Source: Gonatopus flavifemur
Lineage: Eukaryota; Arthropoda; Insecta; Hymenoptera; Dryinidae
Direction: 5' to 3'
Assembly (NCBI GenBank): GCA_018340375.1
Contig: JAFFJZ010000001.1
Span: 37,130,001-37,194,000, forward strand
DNA: 64,000 nucleotides
Both the position numbers and the translations under genes were made by a program. Below the pieces are notes generated by a model that was not told where the DNA came from, searched no databases, and saw nothing but the letters and a program-made list of their open reading frames with translations. Below, in pieces: positions 1-10,172 of the stretch. How positions within the stretch are numbered: the first letter of the stretch is position 1; each line of letters begins with the position of its first letter.

Positions 1-574
1 TATTGAAGATTACTATATTTTTGACCTGCATTTTTCTCCGTATGTCCGTCTAGAAATTCTATTCTATTTTCCATAGCAAAATATTTTTGTGTAGATTTGT
101 ATCGTTCATCTGGATGTTATTGCACTACAGTGATGGAATTCGTCTCATAGCTGTTGTGCACAAAGTTGATAAGTTTCATTACACAGAACTATGGTACAAT
201 TCCTGAGGGGTAATATTCGAGGAATTTGTAATCTACTGTTCCACAATGAACGACAGACTCTCCGTTGAAGTTGATGAAATACTTATAGACCGTTTCAGAA
301 CTTTGATCAACCAATGAATTTTGGAAATGATTAATTCGTGCTTTGTAGTATCCAAAAACCCAAGTACTACGTACTTCGGGAAAGATCTTGATGAAAGGTA
401 AACCTTCCTTTCGTTCAAAGATTATTATTAAATTCAAATTGAGATTAGATATCAATCACCCTGCTGAAAATGCCAGGAAGGAACTGTTTGAAGTGGGAAA
501 AACTTGCTTTGAATACAGTTTTCGTCCATTTCAATCAGTTCTTATCTAGGCTTTTCAGTAGAGTATTGGTATTG
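1..574. other. No gene or repeat recognised
   Basis: AT-rich sequence with only short open frames (the longest is 88 codons on the minus strand at 189-455, with no recognisable motif). No inverted repeat, tRNA or exon-like block was found. Confidence 0.5.
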
Positions 575-819
575 CACTGAGAGAAGAGTTTATTTGTATT
601 GCATGAAGCTTACTTTGGATACGGTGAAATAAATATTTTTTCTACATAAACTTGGCTTATTAACTATAAATGAAGTTTATTAATTGTTAAAGAACCTCAT
701 ATGACACTTTTCAACTGTTAATAAACCTTATCTGAGGATGAGTCATGTATGTAATAAATATTTATTTCGCCGTATCCAAAACAAGATTTATTAAGTAAAA
801 ATAAACTCTCCTCCCAGTG
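575..819. mobile_element. Palindromic MITE, CACTGAGAGAA ends
   Basis: A 245-bp foldback. The left end begins CACTGAGAGAAGAGTTTA and the right end finishes TAAACTCTCCTCCCAGTG, its inverted partner. A second inverted block lies inside: GATACGGTGAAATAAATA near 620 pairs with TATTTATTTCGCCGTATC near 765. No coding capacity. The CACTGAG terminus is shared with several other elements here (1942, 44246, 47933), suggesting one broad non-autonomous transposon group. Confidence 0.75.
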
Positions 820-1941
820 TGGTTTACCAAATTTTAGCATTCGTCACAACCAGGTAAATCGGAATGGATAAATCCGAAGAATGACCATTAAAATTCAGAC
901 TAATAAACACTCACTAAAGATGAATGAATTGAATAATTTATTTTATTGATCGAGCAATCTTACACGATACCCATTCCATAATGCACGAAGTTGAATCGTA
1001 TTTATGTAATTTTACGAAATGATTTTGTCAGATTTCTTCAATTTACAAATCAGCTGGGAAAATAATCGTGCAACAATGTGTCATTGTACAACGGGTAGTC
1101 CAAGAAATATTTTTTTCTGGTGTAGATCGAGTATTGATATCGAGATATCAGCACAACACACCTGTTCGTGTTTGTAGGATATAAATATGTATGCGTACGT
1201 AAGTATGTAACATACATATGTGTGTATGTTCAAGTACACGCTATCCACTCATTATTAATAATATGCTAGTTTTTCATCTACCGCGCGAACCTGGTTTTCT
1301 TGACCGTGATTTCAACGAACAGATTTCGCGGTTGACACGAAGCCACGAACGGATGCACATATGAAACGCAGGATGAGGGGTTCTTCTCGTTCTACGAAAC
1401 CCAAGAAATAACTTTATTAAGAGGGACCAAGGACAGCAGCTAACAAGTTTTCCGGGAACATGTTCGAGATAATAAATTCTATGCTAGTCTGTCAAACTTT
1501 TATCAAATTTCCTCTTGAATGAATTTTCAACAATTTGTAATTCTAATAAGCGAGACATCATAGGTAACTCTCATATCTAATCGTATTCAGGCGCATGTAA
1601 TCTTATCCCAAATTCATTTGAATTATTTATGGCTATAACTCAATCTTGAGGAATACAAAGTCCATGATATGTGTATGCATGAAGTGTTGTTAAATTACTA
1701 CATTCGTCGTTAAGTTCTCCTACATGAAGTCATTCAGCCTAAACCCTTTAGGACAAACGTAGAAAATGCCATGCTACGTGAGAATAGAGATAATATTTAT
1801 ATGAGTTGGTCTATACTTCACGAGGAAAAAGTACAATGAGAAATACCAAGTGGTGTAGTTATTTTTGGCGCCAATCATTCCATTTAGTTGCCACAACTAG
1901 ATTCACGTCATTTTGTCTTGTTTCCTTGGTTACCAAAACCA
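820..1941. other. No gene seen; AT-rich spacer
   Basis: Only short open frames and a small alternating ACAT/GTAT tract near 1180-1230. Nothing else can be supported. Confidence 0.5.
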
Positions 1942-2196
1942 CACTGAGAAAAAGGGTCTAGTTAAATGTTCCACAGTTGGAAAATTCAGTCACTGTAACA
2001 TATAAAAATTCAGTTGCCCCAGCTAAATTTTATTTATCACAATTAAATTTTTTATTTCCATTATTCAAACCATTTTATTCATATTTCAGACAACTAGACT
2101 TTCATTTACCCCAACTGGAGTCTAGTTAGTGTAGATAAAAATCTTGCTGCGGCAACTAATATTTAGTTGTCCCAACTAGGTATCTATCTCTCAGTG
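1942..2196. mobile_element. MITE with CACTGAGAAAAA / CTCTCAGTG ends
   Basis: About 255 bp bounded by CACTGAGAAAAA on the left and ATCTCTCAGTG on the right. Inside, the word CAACTAGA/TCTAGTTG recurs in both orientations (near 1960, 2090, 2115, 2165), giving a loosely palindromic body. No target duplication could be assigned with confidence. Confidence 0.65.
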
Positions 2197-2314
2197 CAGA
2201 TTTCAGGTCACTGCAACTATAAGTCTTTAACCATGCAAGGATGGCATATGTGCTCACGTAGCTTTTTGCTCAGTGTAGTAAACATCAATCCATTAGTTAT
2301 TCCCATACTCCCAA

Positions 2315-2440
2315 GCAGAAATGCTCTAGTTATTGACACTTGCAAGTATCTCACCAGAACCCTACGAGGCACTGGCAAGCGTCTAGTTTTTGGCTAGTTA
2401 AGCGTTACAAAACTGGTCAATTACTAGAGCATTTCTACTG
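2315..2440. repeat. Short inverted repeat
   Basis: A 126-bp hairpin: CAGAAATGCTCTAGTTATTG on the left pairs with CAATTACTAGAGCATTTCT on the right, with three extra bases in the right arm. Probably a small MITE; no second copy was found in the window. Confidence 0.7.
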
Positions 2441-2822
2441 AGGCTAACGCAGCACTCAAAGACAACTCGACAGTATAGTTTTTAATATTGAGTCAATATG
2501 ATGAGATATTAAAACTCAACATTGGGAAAATGTTCATAGAATAATTTAAAAAGCAGACATTAGTAGACTTTTACATTTTACAGCTCAACAAACTAAGGTA
2601 CTAGTAGGTGAATCAATACTAACCTCTCATGTGAAATAGAATAATTCATAAGATATTGCAAACTATTATTCATTGCAATCTTGTGTATTGAGTTGAAAAA
2701 TTTGTTTCAAGAACAAGGGTCTGGTCGATCAGATAATTCGTCTTTGATCGAATTTACGCCCCCTGAGTTAATATTCCGAGTTTGTCAGGCATTACACGGG
2801 GAAAATAATTTAGCTGTATAAT

Positions 2823-2992
2823 CGAAGTAGCCAGCATGGACACGGATAGTCATTGAGTTAGCTTTTGCACCTAAATTTCAGCTGTTACAGCAAATAAATT
2901 AGCTACTAAGGCAAATTTTGTTTACTGTTATTACGAAAATTTAGCTGCAGAAGAGAATTAAATGACTGTCCGTGTTCGTGTTAGCCACTTCG
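2823..2992. repeat. Inverted repeat, probable MITE
   Basis: About 170 bp. The left arm (CGAAGTAGCCAGC, then GGACACGGATAGTCATT) pairs with the right arm (AATGACTGTCCGTGTTCG, then GTTAGCCACTTCG) with a few mismatches and a length difference. No coding content. Confidence 0.65.
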
Positions 2993-4018
2993 CTAACGAA
3001 AAGACCTCCCAAAACAGCGACCCGTTCTTCTTGCTCGTCGATGAATAATCAGCCATAACTTTATGTAACTTAATCCCCACTATTCACGCAATACACCTAT
3101 CACGTGATAACGTCGCGTCTGCGTAGAACATACATATTTGAGTATTTTTTATACCAATTATGAGAGGTCCCTACCACCTGGGTGATCTGTTTAAACGTGT
3201 TTTGAAAATTTGTATACACATGAATTCTATTCGACTTATACAATTAGATCGTATTACTAAATGCATATGACGAGAATATCATGATATTTATCTCTGAACA
3301 TGAATATTATGATAAAACATAGTTTATATCGAATCAATTCTAATACCAACAGTTATACATGAATTGCTGATGAATTATATGCTTGTGTCCACATTAGGGG
3401 TTGGACATGTGTGATTTAAGATACACATGGGTATTTTATATAATGACGAATACCTCGGATGTTATACGATACGTTATAACGGAATCTTAGTCGATCACGC
3501 ATATCCTAGAAAGAATTGTTGAGGATATCTACAATATAATTTCATATAATTTATAAAATCTAACTAATTCATGAGTTTTTCGTATTAATGGACAAAAACC
3601 AGAGGAGATATTTGATGGGCGTTCGTGTTTTCAAACAGGGAAGTTGACAAGAGAAAAATGTGCGTGATGAGAAAATCAATATTCATACATTAATGTACTC
3701 ATCGGAAATATTCGTTGTAGAAATAATAGAAATTTTACACCGTGAAAATTTCGGTTCCTGGAATTAAAACAATCTTACAGTTTTTCTGCTTTATTCTCCT
3801 ACATTCGCAAAAGTTTCCCTTTTTTTTAACAAGGTACATGAATTTTTCAGTGCAGTCGTGAACTGTACATCTGGGAAACAGAAAAAAAATTGGGTGTGAT
3901 ATCCAAAATTCACTTTTCATGTGTACTTTTTTTGAGCGAGCTTAGCGAATCGTTTGGTCGTTTCAGCCACTAAATTAGCTACAGATGCGAAGTATTTTAT
4001 TACAAGTCTTATATATAA
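2993..4018. other. No gene seen; AT-rich spacer
   Basis: Only short open frames. A weak CACCGTGAAAA / TTTTCATGTG inverted pair at about 3738-3925 was considered but is not strong enough to call. Confidence 0.45.
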
Positions 4019-4168
4019 AATCCCTGTTTCAAAGGCCGGACAAATCCAGACAGATCCCGGCAAATCCTTGGATAAACACCACACAAAGTCCAACAGAACT
4101 GTACAGAATCATGTCATATTTTTGTATGGTTTTGTCTTCATTTGTCCGGCTTTTTGAGCAGGGATAGC
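4019..4168. mobile_element. MITE, CCCTG ends
   Basis: About 150 bp. The left end TCCCTGTTTCAAAGGCCGG is followed by ACAAATCC; the right end is ATTTGTCCGGC followed by TTTTTGAGCAGGGA. The inverted ends therefore match over roughly 24 positions. The CCCTGCT-type terminus recurs at 6401, 44934, 52177 and 52370. Confidence 0.7.
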
Positions 4169-4511
4169 GAACAGATTCAGTAGTAGTGGTTGATTCTTCT
4201 TACAGTGACAGCTAGAAATTCACTATCATAGCGAATTGATCCCAGATAGTACGAAATTTACTATGTTTGAAGAAGTTTGATTAGATCTTTTAAAAATGTT
4301 TCATGCAGGAGCTTTCACTGTCTTCAAGATATCTTTGCTTGAAATATAGAAAAGGAAATGAAAGTCGAGAACGTAGTAATTTCTGATAGAAAACTTCAGC
4401 ATATTTCTTAAACTCTGAGAGTTCTTCTCAAATTTGTGATAAAGATAAAATGGTTCACATTTGTGTGGAATTTTATTTGAAAAATTATCAATAATTGAAA
4501 AAAATTCAGAC

Positions 4512-4608
4512 TTTCCCAAAGTCGCGCATGAAATCTTATAAAGTGAATTAACAAAATTTCGAAATCTTATTGTTCATTTTGTAACATTTTATGCGCGACT
4601 TTTGGGGA
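4512..4608. repeat. 97-bp inverted repeat
   Basis: TTTCCCAAAGTCGCGCATG on the left pairs with ATGCGCGACTTTTGGGGA on the right, around an AT-rich loop. Probably a very short MITE. Confidence 0.65.
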
Positions 4609-4654
4609 GTTCACATTTGTTTTCTATTTTTTGTGATCCATACAGAAATTTATC

Positions 4655-4858
4655 ATTCGCGCTAGCATGGCGCAATGTAGATAAAGTATGACCGAGGCTC
4701 GGCAACCAAGCATGGCGCAACACTGAAATGATGACATCATTTTATGATTTATCAATGTAGTTTTCCAATGAAGCTCCATCATTGGTGAAGAAATGGCAAT
4801 GAAATAGACCATCATTGGCAAACAACAGAAAAATTTGTTTATCAATGTTGCGCCAAGG
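4655..4858. repeat. Word-iterated repeat, TGGCGCAA type
   Basis: About 200 bp with GCATGGCGCAATG near the left end, GCATGGCGCAACA near 4710 and the inverted word AATGTTGCGCCA at the right end. CAATGATG/CATCATTG words recur between them. The build, a short word iterated in both orientations, resembles the repeats at 29390, 37190 and 41819 but with a different word. Confidence 0.5.
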
Positions 4859-5194
4859 ATAAAACTGTAATCAATGATTAACCCAAAAATATATGAAAAT
4901 TATGCGCATTTTACAATTTCCAATATACGTTATTTGGGACAGTATCGTGTTTCCCTCACTTATCTGACAACAACAACTCGGTGTTTTTTGTCACTAAAGT
5001 TTGCCATGAGAACTGTACATAATACGGATCAGCGCTAGGAGCTCTCTGGTGTAACCTGTAACAAAGACCGATTGACTGTTCTTCCAGATAATGATTTGAG
5101 CCTTATATATTCCTTGTATACGTCTCTTACTACTCGCGAGAGACATTCGATCGGTAACTTAGCTAGCAATTCAGCCATCAAAAGTTAAAATTAA

Positions 5195-5520
5195 GGGGCA
5201 TGCCAATATTGAGCCATGCTATTACCAATGATCGGCGCTACATTGAAAACTAATTTTCATCCAGAGACCAAAGTTTGTGGCAATATTCAACCACGTTCCA
5301 AAAGATTCCCCCTTTCAATAGAATCTATCGTTTGGTCAATGTTGGACCAAGGATCAGCCTAGCAAGCGCCAAACCTGGCGGAATTGTGAATCAATGGTAG
5401 GCTGACAACCATAAATTCGTCAAACACCGATATCGGTGCAACATTATATTTATAGATTGCCAAGTCTTGCCTGTCAACATTCCGCCAAGCTATATTCTAT
5501 TGTCAGCATTGGCGGAATCT
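5195..5520. repeat. Word-iterated repeat, GCCAATATTG / TTGGCGGAA type
   Basis: Words such as TGCCAATATTGAG, GGCAATATTC, CTGGCGGAAT, CATTCCGCCAAG and CATTGGCGGAATC recur in alternating orientation. Ends are not sharp. Related in style to the repeat at 4655-4858. Confidence 0.4.
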
Positions 5521-5938
5521 AAAAATTTTTATATTTGTGAGGCATCCAATACAAAAGCTCTTAGATTGGGCAAAATTTAAGTTATCTGGGATTGCATTGC
5601 AGTGAGAAGCTCATTATCTCAGCGAAAGATACGCAGCGGAATCAGATGTCATAGCCACAGTGAATTTTTTCCCAACATAATTGCAAATATAATTCTTGAT
5701 TCTAAATTATGAACATTCATTCAATGGAGATTTTCACTCTTCTACAGGTGCGGACCAGTCACGTAGAAAATGTGGAAAACTCCATATGGGTTTTCCGTTT
5801 TAGATTTGGGGCCTTCGGTATAAATATTATAATAATGTATATTTTTATATGTTGGGCAGTTTTCTCTTTACTTTTCAAGAACCGGTAAGTGTGTTTTTGA
5901 AACTCAAATTTCGGAGCCAATCGGTCCTTGCAACTCTA

Positions 5939-6184
5939 CACTAAAAACACAGTTTGTTCCAGCCAAACAAAATTTTGGTTGAAATGAACGCGAAGAAACT
6001 TTTTGGTTGGCTGAAATAAAATTTATTTGGGGCGAACAAAATTTGGTTCACAATGATCAAGGTTTTCATGCAGACAAATAAATTTTGTTTATCCTAAATA
6101 AATTTTATTTCAGCCAACCAAAAAGTTTCTTTGCGTTCATTCCAACTAAAATTTTGTTTCGCCGAAACAAACGTTTCCTCAGTG
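5939..6184. mobile_element. Palindromic MITE, TA target duplication
   Basis: A 246-bp element flanked by TA on both sides (5937-5938 and 6185-6186). Long inverted arms of about 95 bp: CACTAAAAACACAGTTTG, then AACAAAATTTTGGTTG and ACTTTTTGGTTGGCTG on the left, matched in reverse on the right ending AAACGTTTCCTCAGTG. TA flanks plus CACT-type ends fit a Tc1/mariner-mobilised MITE. No coding capacity. Confidence 0.8.
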
Positions 6185-6235
6185 TACAAGTTAATATAAC
6201 CCCCACAGCACGAAATTTCATCGCGAGATATATTA

Positions 6236-6397
6236 TACAGAACAAAGTATTTCTTTGAATCTAAGAAATTGTTATTTGAATGGGACCAAATAATTAATTC
6301 TTTTACATGAACAGAATATTTATTGCTGTCAAAGAAATATCTATTTGGACCTATTTGAATAACAATTTCTTAGATTCAAATAAATACTTTTTTCTGT
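6236..6397. mobile_element. Palindromic MITE
   Basis: About 160 bp with arms of some 50 bp. ACAGAACAAAGTATTTC and GAATCTAAGAAATTGTTA on the left pair with TAACAATTTCTTAGATTC and AAATACTTTTTTCTGT on the right. It directly abuts the element starting at 6401. Confidence 0.75.
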
Positions 6398-6400
6398 GGA

Positions 6401-6715
6401 CCCTGCTCTAAAAATCCGATTGAAACCTATTACTCGTCAATCAGTTTGAATCAGATTTTTGTCCGAGAATGTGCATATTTAATCATATTTAAATCTAATC
6501 GGTTTGAATAGGACCAAAATGGAAATGATGACTAAATGAGATATAATCAGAAAATTAGGATTGACACGATCCGAATTTCCTGATTATGTCCCATTTAGTG
6601 AAAATTTCTATTTTGGCCCTATTCAAACCGATTGTGTTTGAATGAGATCGAATAGGAAAATTCTCAGTTCAAATAATCAGTTTAAATCGGATTAAATCGG
6701 ATCTTTAGAGCAGGG
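6401..6715. mobile_element. Palindromic MITE, CCCTGCT ends
   Basis: A 315-bp foldback beginning CCCTGCTCTAAAAATCCGAT and ending ATCGGATCTTTAGAGCAGGG. Internal inverted blocks include GGTTTGAATAGGACCAAAAT against TTTTGGCCCTATTCAAACC. It closely matches in length and terminus the element at 52370-52686, although the interiors differ. Confidence 0.8.
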
Positions 6716-6942
6716 TACAGTAATACTGCGATGTTTGCGGTTTTAGATCACGGCAATATTATCGTGAGATTTCTGTGATTTTGTAATGCTTTTGGGATAT
6801 TGCAGCAATATATTATATAGTATTTGAACAATATCGCTGCAATATAGTAGAGATATTGTAATATTTCATAAATGTTACTCCGGCCATATTACTTTCGACC
6901 CACGCGGAAAAAATAAGTAGTCCAAATTTTCGTTGACTAGTA

Positions 6943-7172
6943 AGGTGACAGGCCCCATTAATGAACACCTTAACCCCCATTAGCGAACAATCGTTTATCC
7001 ATTATATCTTTCCTATGGCATATTATTCCGAATTTATTTACATAACAGCGGTTGATTTAGTATCCAGTCAGTCATGCTTGGATGAAATTACAGCACTAAA
7101 TGAAAAGTACTATGAATCAAAAACCAAAACGTTCATTGAAGGGGTCGCGTTCATAAATGGGGTCATCTACCT
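6943..7172 (+). mobile_element. 230-bp TIR element carrying an open frame, copy 1
   Basis: Bounded by TA duplications (6941-6942, 7173-7174). Imperfect terminal inverted repeats: AGGTGACAGGCCCCATTAAT at the left, and AGGTAGATGACCCCATTTAT on the minus strand at the right. Each end carries two subterminal copies of a CCCC-ATTAATGAAC-like motif, which could be binding sites for a transposase supplied in trans. A second copy of identical length is at 43191-43420, differing at about ten positions by eye. The element sits in the arm of the palindrome at 6901-7408, whose other arm gives the empty site. Confidence 0.85.
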
Positions 7173-7203
7173 TATGCCAATTTTGGACGAAGTACAAGTT
7201 TGA
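6961..7203 (+). CDS. Hypothetical 80-aa open frame inside the 230-bp element
   Basis: The frame begins at an ATG 18 bases inside the element and stays open through its right end, stopping in the host palindrome. The element-encoded part is about 70 residues, beginning MNTLTPISEQSF and later containing AYYSEFIYITAVD and ALNEKYYESKTKTF. The same frame is open in the copy at 43191-43420. Eight base differences fall in the shared frame; four are silent and four alter three residues (H/Y, T/E, E/K). This hints at coding constraint but the count is small. No known domain, signal peptide or catalytic motif was recognised. It may be a captured peptide gene, a remnant of a longer transposon protein, or chance. 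Confidence 0.35.
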   Translation: MNTLTPISEQSFIHYIFPMAYYSEFIYITAVDLVSSQSCLDEITALNEKYYESKTKTFIEGVAFINGVIYLMPILDEVQV

Positions 7204-7500
7204 AATGAATTCGTATACTGGATTTCAATAATTCGTTAACTGTGTTCACTATTCGAACAATGGGATCCACTTTTTATTTTCATCATCGAAATAATGGAAA
7301 AAGTCAACGAATTATTAAAATCCAGTGTACGAATTCTTCTCCGAATTGTGCTCCGTCCAGAAGTGACATACTAGTCAACGAAAATTTGGATCACTGATTT
7401 TTTTCGTGCAAAAACGCGGACATTAAAACATTTCAGCAATGTTGCGTGTAAAATTATGTAATATTGCGGCAATATTAATGCAATATTAGGTCCTTCGTAG

Positions 7501-8340
7501 GAAATTTATCGAAACCAAGTTTTCTATACGAATGATATTTCAGAAAATTCGTATCATGTAAAATTCATTGAGATATTTTTATCGGATGAACTTAGTGATG
7601 CTGAAGGGTTGTTGCAGTTGTAGACAACAGGAATAAACTCGCACCTCGCCGTCATCTTCACAGTGACGAAACCTGTATGAAAAGGTACAATTATAACCCC
7701 ATTAAATTACACTAATTGCATGATGTACGTTGGCCGTAGCTTTTACATAACACCAATTTCATCACGTTCTCAACTGAAAACTATTTATCGTCAAGATTGA
7801 TACTCGATAGGAATATTTCCTATTGATACATGATTCTAATGCCGGAATGAGATCGTGTGGAATAATAATTGAAGATATCTGGTTGATGGCAGAGAAAACA
7901 TACGGTTGTATAGATTGTCTGGCATCTTCTCCTATTACACGTGTAGTGGAGTTATAAGAGCGTGTAAGAGATGTACGAAGACGAAGTATCACGATTAACT
8001 TCTTCTTTCCTACGTGTGCGAGAATGAAATCGAATTCCATGGAACTACATCGAATCCGAGAGTCAATACGATTACATTCATTTGTTGAGAACAAGATTGA
8101 TATTCGATGGATAAAAATAACGTGTTCGGGTGAAAATATAGATCATTCGAAATCCGCTTTACATTTGACGTATTGAAATATTTTATAAAAATATGGTGCT
8201 GGAAATGTGATTCAATAAGATTTATGGAAGAAATAGATTTTCAATGAAATGAAATCTCAAAGGTTTACAGTGAAACGTGAATATTGCGTGGAAATGTAAT
8301 ATAAGTTTTTTCCTTGGGTTTGTAAAGGCAACGGGATAAG
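7501..8340. other. No gene recognised
   Basis: Holds a 110-codon minus-strand open frame (7762-8094) whose product has no motif I recognise, and no obvious splice or promoter context. No repeat was identified. Confidence 0.4.
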
Positions 8341-8348
8341 GAAAAAAA

Positions 8349-8369
8349 AATATATATATATATATATAT
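8349..8369. repeat. (TA)n microsatellite
   Basis: A run of alternating TA following a poly-A stretch. Confidence 0.9.
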
Positions 8370-8379
8370 CTTCGACAAG

Positions 8380-8850
8380 AGGAGAAACGCGGATCTTAGA
8401 CGTAAGAAAAAGGGCCGCCGTACGAGAACGATCGTCATTTGGGTTTAATGCACGGTTCACGCGATTCCAGATGCTCAAAAACTGTGTTGACCGTGTAGCT
8501 CTTTCCACTTCTCTCTTTGCAAAAGACTACTCCGCCTTCCCTTATTCCAAGACTTTGGCCACGCTCACAGAGTGCTCATCTTGTTTTGCGCCGCTGAGGA
8601 ATAAAAAGAAAGAGGTCGTAACCTCAGAAAAGCGTCCTGAGTATACGGAGCGCACCTTCCTTTACTTTACTTCGTCTCTCGAGTGCCTTCTTGTTAACCT
8701 CGCGCCGTTACAGTGTCGAAAGTGCATTCCTGCAGACACTTGTATTGGTATAAAAAGAGATAAAAAGAAGAGAACGTGGCGAAGAGAGGAAAAAAGGATA
8801 AAACGGGACGGTGACTGGATGTCCTCATTAAGGTCTCTTTCGTATTTGAA
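8380..8850 (+). other. GC-richer island with a 138-codon open frame
   Basis: Base composition is visibly less AT-rich than the surroundings, and the block contains no transposon signature. A plus-strand frame at 8471-8887 is one of the longest in the window, but its product (beginning MLKNCVDRVALST, lysine/arginine-rich in the second half) matches nothing I know. The block could be a conserved regulatory element, a non-coding exon or chance. Confidence 0.3.
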
Positions 8851-9456
8851 TTATACATATATATACGTATTCACATCAACACATTGAAAAAATCGTTCAG
8901 TCTTCGGATGCCTCTTCAACATCTTTAATTATTTTAGTTCTTGATCGAAGGTAACATTTGTGTTCGCGATACCTACGTATAATTTGTATCTTCCGAATCA
9001 ATGAAGAGATTTATAGAGTGGGAAAAAATATATTATCGAACACCAATTATCCACGTCATTGTTGGAGCTGTTACGTTGAAGACCTTTCAAATCATTTGAA
9101 CTTTATCGATGATTGCAAGAACTTGGGATGGAAAGCGTTTGTTTTCTATAATACAAGATAAACAATGTATTTTATCGATTTCTCCTTTTTTTCTACACAA
9201 TCAGAGCGTGTAATTTATTATTTTTTATCGATCAGTTACGACGCGGACGTGACGATGTTGAAATATGTAAATAAACCATCAATCTAGTACAATCGGAAGT
9301 TACGGGATGTGTTCATTATTTTCAAGAGATCCCGAATTATGAAACAATATATTGATTTTCAAAAGATCAATTTCATTAATCACGAGTCCATTGTAACAAG
9401 TCATTTTCAACAAAACATATAGTTACCATCGTAATCCCTTTTAAAGGTATATTTTA

Positions 9457-10172
9457 GGGCGAGGTTCTCATCTAGCGACCCCAAAATAAGGTGATTTTCT
9501 CGAATTTTTTTTTCATGGAAGGAAATAAATGAAGAACTCGGAGGTTTTCACACTTGTTAATTGAGTCTTTAAGTGTATAAAAAAATTTTTTTCAGTGAAA
9601 AGTAATGCCATGGAAATTGTTGATACGTGTTGAAACATAACCACCTGAAAGAACAGTGATCAATCGGGCGCCACTATAGCACTTACAAAAATGATCAGAA
9701 ATAAAAAATCCGAATATTTTTATGAAATATATTATATTTGTTGGAGGTTGTACCAATAAAACCAACGAAAAGTCCAAAATGAACAAAATGACAGACATGC
9801 AAATTTTTGGTAGCGTTTTTTTACCTTTTTTCGCTCTTCTAAGTGCTATAAAGAGAAAAAAAAGCGAAAGTCATCTCCATTTAGGTTCATCCTCCAATAA
9901 ATTCAATCAGCTTTAAAATAAAAACAAAAAAGAGTGATCCATTCAGTAGTTTTTGAGATATCGTGAAGTTAAACTTGAAGAACATGGTTTCGAGCAAAAC
10001 GCTGCTCAAGTTTCGGGATACGAATCCTTGAACTTGAGGAAATTTTTTCTATGTACCTTAAGACCCATTCAATGAGTTTTAAACAACTCGAGTTCTCAAT
10101 TTACTTCCTTCTTAAGAAAAAAAATCCGAGAAAATCACCTTATTTCAGAATTCGCTTGATAAGAACCACCCC
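9457..10172 (+). mobile_element. 716-bp TIR element, TTAA-type flank, copy 1
   Basis: The left end GGGCGAGGTTCTCATCTAGC and right end GCTTGATAAGAACCACCCC are inverted partners, extended inward by ATAAGGTGATTTTCTCG against CGAGAAAATCACCTTAT. It is followed by TTAA (10173-10176); the left flank is TTTA or TTAG, possibly a mutated TTAA. A second, 686-bp copy lies in opposite orientation at 53261-53946 with TTAA on both sides. TTAA duplication suggests a piggyBac-like or related mobilising transposase. No coding sequence was recognised; short frames inside are not conserved in the other copy. Confidence 0.8.

Larger units (their letters stand above)
6901..7408. mobile_element. Palindromic MITE interrupted by a 230-bp element
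   Basis: Left end CACGCGGAAAAAATAAGT, right end TTTTTTTCGTG. CCAAATTTTCGTTGACTAG on the left pairs with CTAGTCAACGAAAATTTGG on the right. The left arm is interrupted at a TA by the element at 6943-7172. Without the insert and one TA the palindrome is 276 bp. The intact right arm reads CATACTAGTC at the equivalent position, so it records the empty site. Confidence 0.8.
6720..7500. repeat. Degenerate ATATTGC-rich repeat split by an insertion
   Basis: Sequences at 6720-6900 and 7425-7500 are both rich in GCAATATT / AATATTGC words (for example GATATTGCAGCAATATA, CAATATCGCTGCAATATA, TATTGCGGCAATATTA). They flank the palindrome at 6901-7408, so they may be the two halves of one older repeat. Boundaries are uncertain. 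Confidence 0.4.

Noticed and set aside
189..455. 88-codon minus-strand frame as a gene
   Set aside because: No motif, overlapped by another frame in a different phase, and no exon-like borders.
3738..3925. Possible MITE with CACCGTGAAAA / TTTTCATGTG ends
   Set aside because: The inverted match is short, gapped and AT-rich, and no target duplication or relative was found.
8471..8887. 138-codon plus-strand frame as a gene
   Set aside because: No domain, no splice or start context, and no second line of evidence; reported only as part of a GC-richer block.
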